Below are positions 41,431 through 45,320 of a stretch of DNA of 45,320 nucleotides, in pieces. A program made the position numbers and the translations under genes. The DNA is taken from positions 1 through 45,320 of the forward strand of contig JAFSTC010000041.1 of assembly GCA_017450705.1 (NCBI GenBank). Direction: 5' to 3'. Under the pieces are notes generated by a model. The model was not told the origin of the DNA. It did no database searches and saw nothing but the letters and a program-made list of their open reading frames with translations. This DNA comes from Lentisphaeria bacterium (GTDB lineage Bacteria; Verrucomicrobiota; Lentisphaeria; Victivallales; Victivallaceae). Position 1 is the stretch's first letter. Each line of letters starts with the position of its first letter.

Positions 41431-42410
41431 TCCCAAAGCAGCCGGACCAGCAGAAAAAGCGCCACGCCGCAGAGGAAGAGGAAAAGGATCCCGAGGGCCA
41501 GAGGGATGTACTTGAAAAAATCGAATCGCCCTCCCTTCCCCGCGGAGATGCCGGTCCCGGGAAGGGTGCGCATGCGCCCGCGGATGCGCAGAAGCGTCGT
41601 CTTCACCTCCAGCCAGTCCACAGGCCGGTCCGCGGGGGCCTTGGCGATCATGGCGTCCACGGCCCGGGCCAGTTCGGGATCCAGACCGGGTTTGGCATCC
41701 AGAAGCGGCGGCGGAGCAACTTCGAGATGCTGACGCAGAACGCTCTCCATGCTCCCCCGGAAGGGGGCCGCGCCGGAGATGAGCTCGTAGAGCATGATGC
41801 CGAAACTGTAGATGTCGCTTTTGACGCCGACGCTTCCGGTGCTGCCCATGATGACCTCTGGCGCGGCGTACAGGGGGGTGGCCATAATCTCTCCGCCCGG
41901 CTCGTCGCTGCCGGCGACCTTCGCGAGCCCCAGATCGGCCAGTTTCAGCGCGTTGTCGCTCTTGCGGATCATCAGATTGTCCGGTTTGATGTCGCCGTGG
42001 ATGACGTGGAAGTTCTGCCAGGCGTAGTCCAGGGCGTCGGCGAGAGAAATGCCGATGTCCAGCAGAAAGGGCAGCGTGATCCGGCCGGGATCGCCGGTGC
42101 GGATCTTTTCGAGGGAGGTCCCGTCCACGTATTCCATGGCGAAGTAGTAAAGCCCGTCGCTGCTGCCCACGTCCAGCGCCTGGATGATGTTGGGGTGGTC
42201 GAGCCGGGCCGCCATGCGCGCCTCGCGCACGAAATTCCGGATATACACGGGATTTCCGGCCAGGTCGGCGTGGAGTATCTTGCAGGCGGCGATGCGGTCC
42301 ATGGTCAGCTGGCGGGCCAGGTAGACGACGCCGTTGCCGCCGCTGCCGATCAGGTCCAGCAGTTTGAATCCGGCAACGATCTGCCCCTGAAGGTGTTCGA
42401 GATCTTTCAC
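41427..42410 (-). CDS. Tail-anchored Ser/Thr protein kinase
   Basis: A 327-aa kinase starting at GTG 42410, which overlaps the rsmI stop (GTGA). The domain has GSGGNGVVYLA, ATP-binding Lys in RIAACKIL, HGDIKPDNLM (HRD replaced by HGD) and DLGLA (DFG replaced by DLG), then the APEV loop. All catalytic residues needed are present. A C-terminal hydrophobic stretch, LALGILFLFLCGVALFLLV, anchors it with no outer domain, the same topology as the kinase-like protein behind clpX. The function is probably intracellular signalling; no substrate gene is evident beside it. Confidence 0.85.
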   Translation of the reverse strand: MKDLEHLQGQIVAGFKLLDLIGSGGNGVVYLARQLTMDRIAACKILHADLAGNPVYIRNFVREARMAARLDHPNIIQALDVGSSDGLYYFAMEYVDGTSLEKIRTGDPGRITLPFLLDIGISLADALDYAWQNFHVIHGDIKPDNLMIRKSDNALKLADLGLAKVAGSDEPGGEIMATPLYAAPEVIMGSTGSVGVKSDIYSFGIMLYELISGAAPFRGSMESVLRQHLEVAPPPLLDAKPGLDPELARAVDAMIAKAPADRPVDWLEVKTTLLRIRGRMRTLPGTGISAGKGGRFDFFKYIPLALGILFLFLCGVALFLLVRLLWD

Positions 42411-43105
42411 GCTCCGGGATCCTCCCCGGTCTTTTTCCTCTCCTCCGGATGGATGCCGATCACGAATTCGCCCTTCCAGTTCCGCCGGAGAGCGGCCAGC
42501 TCCGCGGCGGTCCCCCGGAGGATCTCCTCGTGGACCTTGGTGGCCTCGCGGATCAGCGCCGTCCGGCAGCCGGGGGCCAGTTCCGCCAGCAGCGCGAGAG
42601 TCGCCGCGACCCGGTAGGGTGACTCGAAAAAGAAACAGGTCATGCCCGACGAGAGCATCTCCCGCAAAAACTTCTCCTTCTGAACGGACTTGACGGGGGC
42701 GAACCCGCGGAAGCAAAACTTATCCACAGGCAGGGCGGAGGCGGTCACCGAGAAGGTCAGGGCCGAGACTCCGGGAACGACCTCGGGCTCGATCCCCTGC
42801 TCCACGGCCGTGCGCACCAGCAGGAACCCGGGATCCGCCACGGAGGGCGTCCCCGCGTCGGAGACCAGCGCCACGGCAGATCCGCTTCTCACCTGTTCCA
42901 CGAGGCCCGAGACCTTTTCGTGCTCGTTGAAGGCGTGACAGCTCACCAGCTGTTTTGCGCGGATCTCGTAATGATCCAGCAGCAGGCGGGTGTGCCGGGT
43001 ATCCTCGGCGGCGATGACATCCGCCTCGCGGAGGACCCGCAGGGCCCGCAGGGTCAGGTCCTCCATGTTCCCGATGGGGGTGCTGACGATGTAAAGGTGT
43101 CCCAT
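42407..43105 (-). CDS. rsmI: 16S rRNA (cytidine-1402-2'-O)-methyltransferase
   Basis: A 232-aa tetrapyrrole-methylase-fold enzyme. Motifs are LYIVSTPIGNMEDLTLRA, AAEDTRHT, VALVSDAGTPSVADPG, VVPGVSAL and FFFESPYRV, all diagnostic for RsmI. ATG 43105 is preferred because GGAAGG lies about 7 bp upstream and the family starts close to the LYIVSTPIGN block. An ATG at 43138, overlapping the phosphatase stop as ATGA, would add 11 residues and cannot be excluded. The C-terminal extension is short. Confidence 0.94.
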   Translation of the reverse strand: MGHLYIVSTPIGNMEDLTLRALRVLREADVIAAEDTRHTRLLLDHYEIRAKQLVSCHAFNEHEKVSGLVEQVRSGSAVALVSDAGTPSVADPGFLLVRTAVEQGIEPEVVPGVSALTFSVTASALPVDKFCFRGFAPVKSVQKEKFLREMLSSGMTCFFFESPYRVAATLALLAELAPGCRTALIREATKVHEEILRGTAAELAALRRNWKGEFVIGIHPEERKKTGEDPGA

Positions 43106-43134
43106 GCCCGCGCCTTCCCTTTTTTCCCGAGGAT

Positions 43135-43788
43135 TCATAAGGCAAGCTCCCGGTTGGCGGAAACGGGACGCGCGAAGCGTTCCTCCGCTTCCGAAGTCAC
43201 GTGGGAACAGTCGTTCCAAAAAACCAGCTGCCAGAGGCCGCGGACCAGACGGAAACACGAGAGAGAGGCGTTGCCGCAGACCGGCAGAAGCGGGGGCTTC
43301 TCCGTGTTCAAAATCAGTTTCAGCATCTGTTTGAGAAGCCCCCCGTGGGTGACGCAGAGGACGGTTTCGCCAGCGTGTTTTTCCGCCAGACGGCTCAAAA
43401 TTTCCGCCGCCCGGGCGCGGAAGGCCCCGGCGCTCTCCCCGCCGGGGGGAACGAAAAGCGGCGAGTCGGCGGCAAAGAGCCCGAACTCCTGCGGGAAATC
43501 CCGGCGCAGATCCTCGATTTTCCGCCCCTGCCAGTCGCCGAAACACCACTCCCGGAGCAGCGGCGCGGAGATGACGGGACGGCCCGCCGCGATCATTTCT
43601 GCCGTGTCCGACGCCCGGGAGAGGTCGCTGGTGAAAATTGCGTCGAACGGCTTCCCGGCCAGCCGGGAAGCGAGACACGCCGCCTGACGGCGCCCCGCCG
43701 GACTGAGGAGGAAATCCTGCTGGCCCTGAAGGATGCCCTCCGCGTTGGCGGTCGTCTCGCCGTGCCGCACGAAAAAGACGGTCGCCAT
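43135..43788 (-). CDS. Histidine phosphatase family protein (phosphoglycerate mutase-like)
   Basis: A 217-aa protein with the active-site FVRHGETTAN near the N-terminus, FTSDLSRASDTAEM, the conserved Glu in REWCFGDWQG, and the second catalytic His in VTHGGLL. The family includes alpha-ribazole phosphatase, phosphoglycerate mutase and broad phosphatases. There is no cobalamin gene nearby, so no specific substrate is assigned. ATG 43788 overlaps the stop of the upstream methyltransferase by one base. Confidence 0.85.
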   Translation of the reverse strand: MATVFFVRHGETTANAEGILQGQQDFLLSPAGRRQAACLASRLAGKPFDAIFTSDLSRASDTAEMIAAGRPVISAPLLREWCFGDWQGRKIEDLRRDFPQEFGLFAADSPLFVPPGGESAGAFRARAAEILSRLAEKHAGETVLCVTHGGLLKQMLKLILNTEKPPLLPVCGNASLSCFRLVRGLWQLVFWNDCSHVTSEAEERFARPVSANRELAL

Positions 43789-44612
43789 CACGCTCTCTCC
43801 CCGGCCCGGGGAAATCCCCGCTGGCGCACGGCCTCGTAAAGCAGAAGCGTCGTCGCCGTGGCCACGTTGAGGGAGTCGATCTTCCCCAGCATGGGGATGA
43901 CGACTTTCATGTCCGCGCCGTCCATCCAGAAATCGGTGAGCCCCGTCTGTTCGGCCCCCACCGCCAGAGCCACGCCGCAGGTGAGATCCGCGTCGGTGTA
44001 GCAAAGATCCGTATGGGGCGTCGCGGCGAGGATTTTGATGTTGTTTTTCCGGAGCCACGCCATGGCCGAAGCGTTGTCCGTCTCCGCCAGCGGCACGGAA
44101 AAAAGCGCCCCGGTGCTGGCCCGGATGACGTTGGGGTTGTAGATGTCGGTCCCCTTTTCGCACAGGATCACCCCCGTGGCGTTGACGGCGTCGGCGCTGC
44201 GCAGCATGGAACCGAGGTTGCCCGGCTTCTCCACCGTTTCGGCCACGAGGTAGAGGCCCCGGGGATCGACGGGGATGTCGTCGAGGGTGTGGGTCTTCAT
44301 GCCGGCGATGGCCAGAAGTCCCTCGGGCCGGTCGCGGTAGGAGACCTTTTCCAGCAGATGGGGGGCGAGTTCCCGCACGCGCACCCCCTTGGCGGCCAGC
44401 CGCTCAAGAAGGGGGAACTCGTTGGTGCCGAGGAAGTGCCGGGGCGAGAAAAAGCACTCGGAAAGTGTCATGCCGTATTCCTCGGCCCGGGTGAGTTCCC
44501 GGTAGCCCTCGAGGAGCGTGAGTTTCTCCCGGTCGCGGTGGCGGCGGTCCCGCAGTTTCACCAGATGCTTCACCGCGTCGTTTTGCGCACTTGTGATCAG
44601 TTCGAATTTCAT
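43788..44612 (-). CDS. SpoU/TrmH-family RNA 2'-O-methyltransferase
   Basis: A 274-aa SPOUT enzyme. The N-terminal RNA-binding domain (1-100) contains LLEGYRELTRAEEYG. The SPOUT core has motif 1 EKPGNLGSMLRSADA, motif 2 AVGAEQTGL and motif 3 PMLGKIDSLNVATATTLLLYE. These proteins methylate ribose 2'-OH in rRNA or tRNA; the size and N-domain fit RlmB-like or TrmH-like members. It is the first gene of a minus-strand operon whose promoter lies at 44663-44692. Confidence 0.88.
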   Translation of the reverse strand: MKFELITSAQNDAVKHLVKLRDRRHRDREKLTLLEGYRELTRAEEYGMTLSECFFSPRHFLGTNEFPLLERLAAKGVRVRELAPHLLEKVSYRDRPEGLLAIAGMKTHTLDDIPVDPRGLYLVAETVEKPGNLGSMLRSADAVNATGVILCEKGTDIYNPNVIRASTGALFSVPLAETDNASAMAWLRKNNIKILAATPHTDLCYTDADLTCGVALAVGAEQTGLTDFWMDGADMKVVIPMLGKIDSLNVATATTLLLYEAVRQRGFPRAGERA

Positions 44613-44662
44613 AATCCCGCGTCTTTTTTATCCGGATGTTGCGTCATTTTGTCACGCCTTGA

Positions 44663-44692
44663 AATATACACGCACCCTCAGGTGGTTGTCAA
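44663..44692 (-). promoter_or_regulatory. Promoter of the SpoU-rsmI operon
   Basis: Minus-strand TTGACA (44692-44687), 18-bp spacer, TATATT (44668-44663), 51 bp ahead of ATG 44612. The plus-strand clpB gene diverges from here; I see no convincing CIRCE element or sigma-32 box in the 152-bp gap. Confidence 0.6.
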
Positions 44693-44764
44693 GGGGCCTT
44701 TGGCATGTTTTTTGCTCCATCGCAGGTGAAAGTCCGAAAATGTCATAAAATATGGAGGTGTATC

Positions 44765-45320
44765 ATGAACATGGAAAAACTGACCAACAAGACGCGCGAA
44801 GCGCTCTCCGGAGCCCGGCAGATCGCCCTGGAGCGGCACAACACCGAGCTCAAAAACATCCACGTCCTCGCCGCGCTGCTCAAGGATGAGAACGGCCTTG
44901 CCGGTTCCATTTTGAGCCGCATGGGGGTCGACCGGAAACTTTTCGGGGGCCAGGTCGAAACCGCCCTCGACCGCCTGCCCCGGATGCAGTCCGCGGGCCA
45001 GGATCTTTACAACTCCAACGAAGTCCTGACCCTGCTCTCCGACGCCGCCAAAGCCGCCGAAAGCATGCAGGACGAATACATCAGCGTCGAACACCTGCTC
45101 CTGGCCATGCTCAAAAACCGCAGCGAGGCCTCTTCGCTTCTGGAACAGAGCGGCATCGACACCGACAGGATGCTCTCGGCGCTCCAGGCGATCCGCGGCA
45201 ACCAGCGGGTGACCTCCGAGGATCCCGAATCCACCTTCGAGGCCCTCAAAAAGTACTCCCGCGACCTCACCCAGCTCGCCATGCAGGACAAACTCGATCC
45301 CGTCATCGGAAGAGACGAGG
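44765..45320 (+). CDS. clpB: ATP-dependent chaperone ClpB, N-terminal part (3' truncated)
   Basis: The first 185 residues of a Clp ATPase. They comprise the complete double Clp-N domain (LTNKTREALSGARQIALE, then HNTELKNIHVLAALL and DEYISVEHLLLAML) and the start of the first AAA+ module (LTQLAMQDKLDPVIGRDE). The spacing between the Clp-N repeats and the VIGRDE block fits ClpB, the disaggregase that works with DnaK, better than ClpA or ClpC. GGAGG precedes ATG 44765. An in-frame ATG at 44771 is possible as start. The rest lies outside the window. Confidence 0.88.
   Translation, partial: MNMEKLTNKTREALSGARQIALERHNTELKNIHVLAALLKDENGLAGSILSRMGVDRKLFGGQVETALDRLPRMQSAGQDLYNSNEVLTLLSDAAKAAESMQDEYISVEHLLLAMLKNRSEASSLLEQSGIDTDRMLSALQAIRGNQRVTSEDPESTFEALKKYSRDLTQLAMQDKLDPVIGRDE

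Noticed and set aside
44613-44764. CIRCE or sigma-32 heat-shock element before clpB
   Set aside because: No TTAGCACTC-type inverted repeat and no convincing sigma-32 pair could be found in the gap.

Overview
The window looks like a chromosomal fragment of a GC-rich, Gram-negative-type bacterium of the Planctomycetota/Verrucomicrobiota/Lentisphaerota group, most likely a Lentisphaerota (Victivallis-like) member. The reasons are an FG-GAP surface protein, three Ser/Thr kinases (one encoded directly behind an ECF sigma factor), a rhamnogalacturonan-lyase-like protein, L-rhamnose isomerase and a meso-DAP-type MurE. This assignment is inferred from gene content, not from a marker gene. No rRNA, tRNA, CRISPR array or transposase is visible.

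Layout. 1-395: end of a truncated FG-GAP surface protein. 620-5314: BamE-like lipoprotein, murF, murE and an amidohydrolase. 5387-9326: two tandem ArnT-like membrane glycosyltransferases and a small methyltransferase, overlapping head to tail. 9395-11128: panB and a second amidohydrolase. 11129-13035: about 1.9 kb with almost no genes, packed with palindromic elements, a 317-bp repeat, tandem heptamers, two promoters and perhaps one small protein. 13036-21825: a peptide natural-product (RiPP) locus. 21877-23800: ECF sigma factor and kinase. 23801-24489: a second repeat-rich gap. 24490-29994: tig-clpP-clpX, a kinase-like protein lacking the ATP-binding lysine, and an RNA methyltransferase. 30084-35922: rhaA, folE, dtd, an O-antigen-ligase-like protein and a second membrane glycosyltransferase. 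35989-44612 (minus strand): FAD oxidoreductase, TtcA-like thiolase, a large rhamnogalacturonan-lyase-like secreted protein, kinase, rsmI, histidine phosphatase and SpoU methyltransferase. 44765-end: start of clpB.

The most interesting part is the RiPP locus. Two short Cys-rich peptides (44 and 45 aa) share a nearly identical 23-residue N-terminal part but have different cores. They are followed by a strong hairpin (a likely attenuator) and then six genes, most of them overlapping: an unrecognised 332-aa protein, two paralogous radical SAM/SPASM maturases with PqqD/RRE-like N-termini, a metal-dependent hydrolase, a protein with two fused GT9 (heptosyltransferase-like) domains, and an ABC exporter without a peptidase domain. 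The arrangement suggests a radical-SAM-modified, possibly glycosylated and exported peptide.

Transcription signals are unusually easy to read. At least eight promoters fit TTGnnn - 16 to 18 bp - TATATT or a close variant, and they sit in front of the genes or operons that need them.
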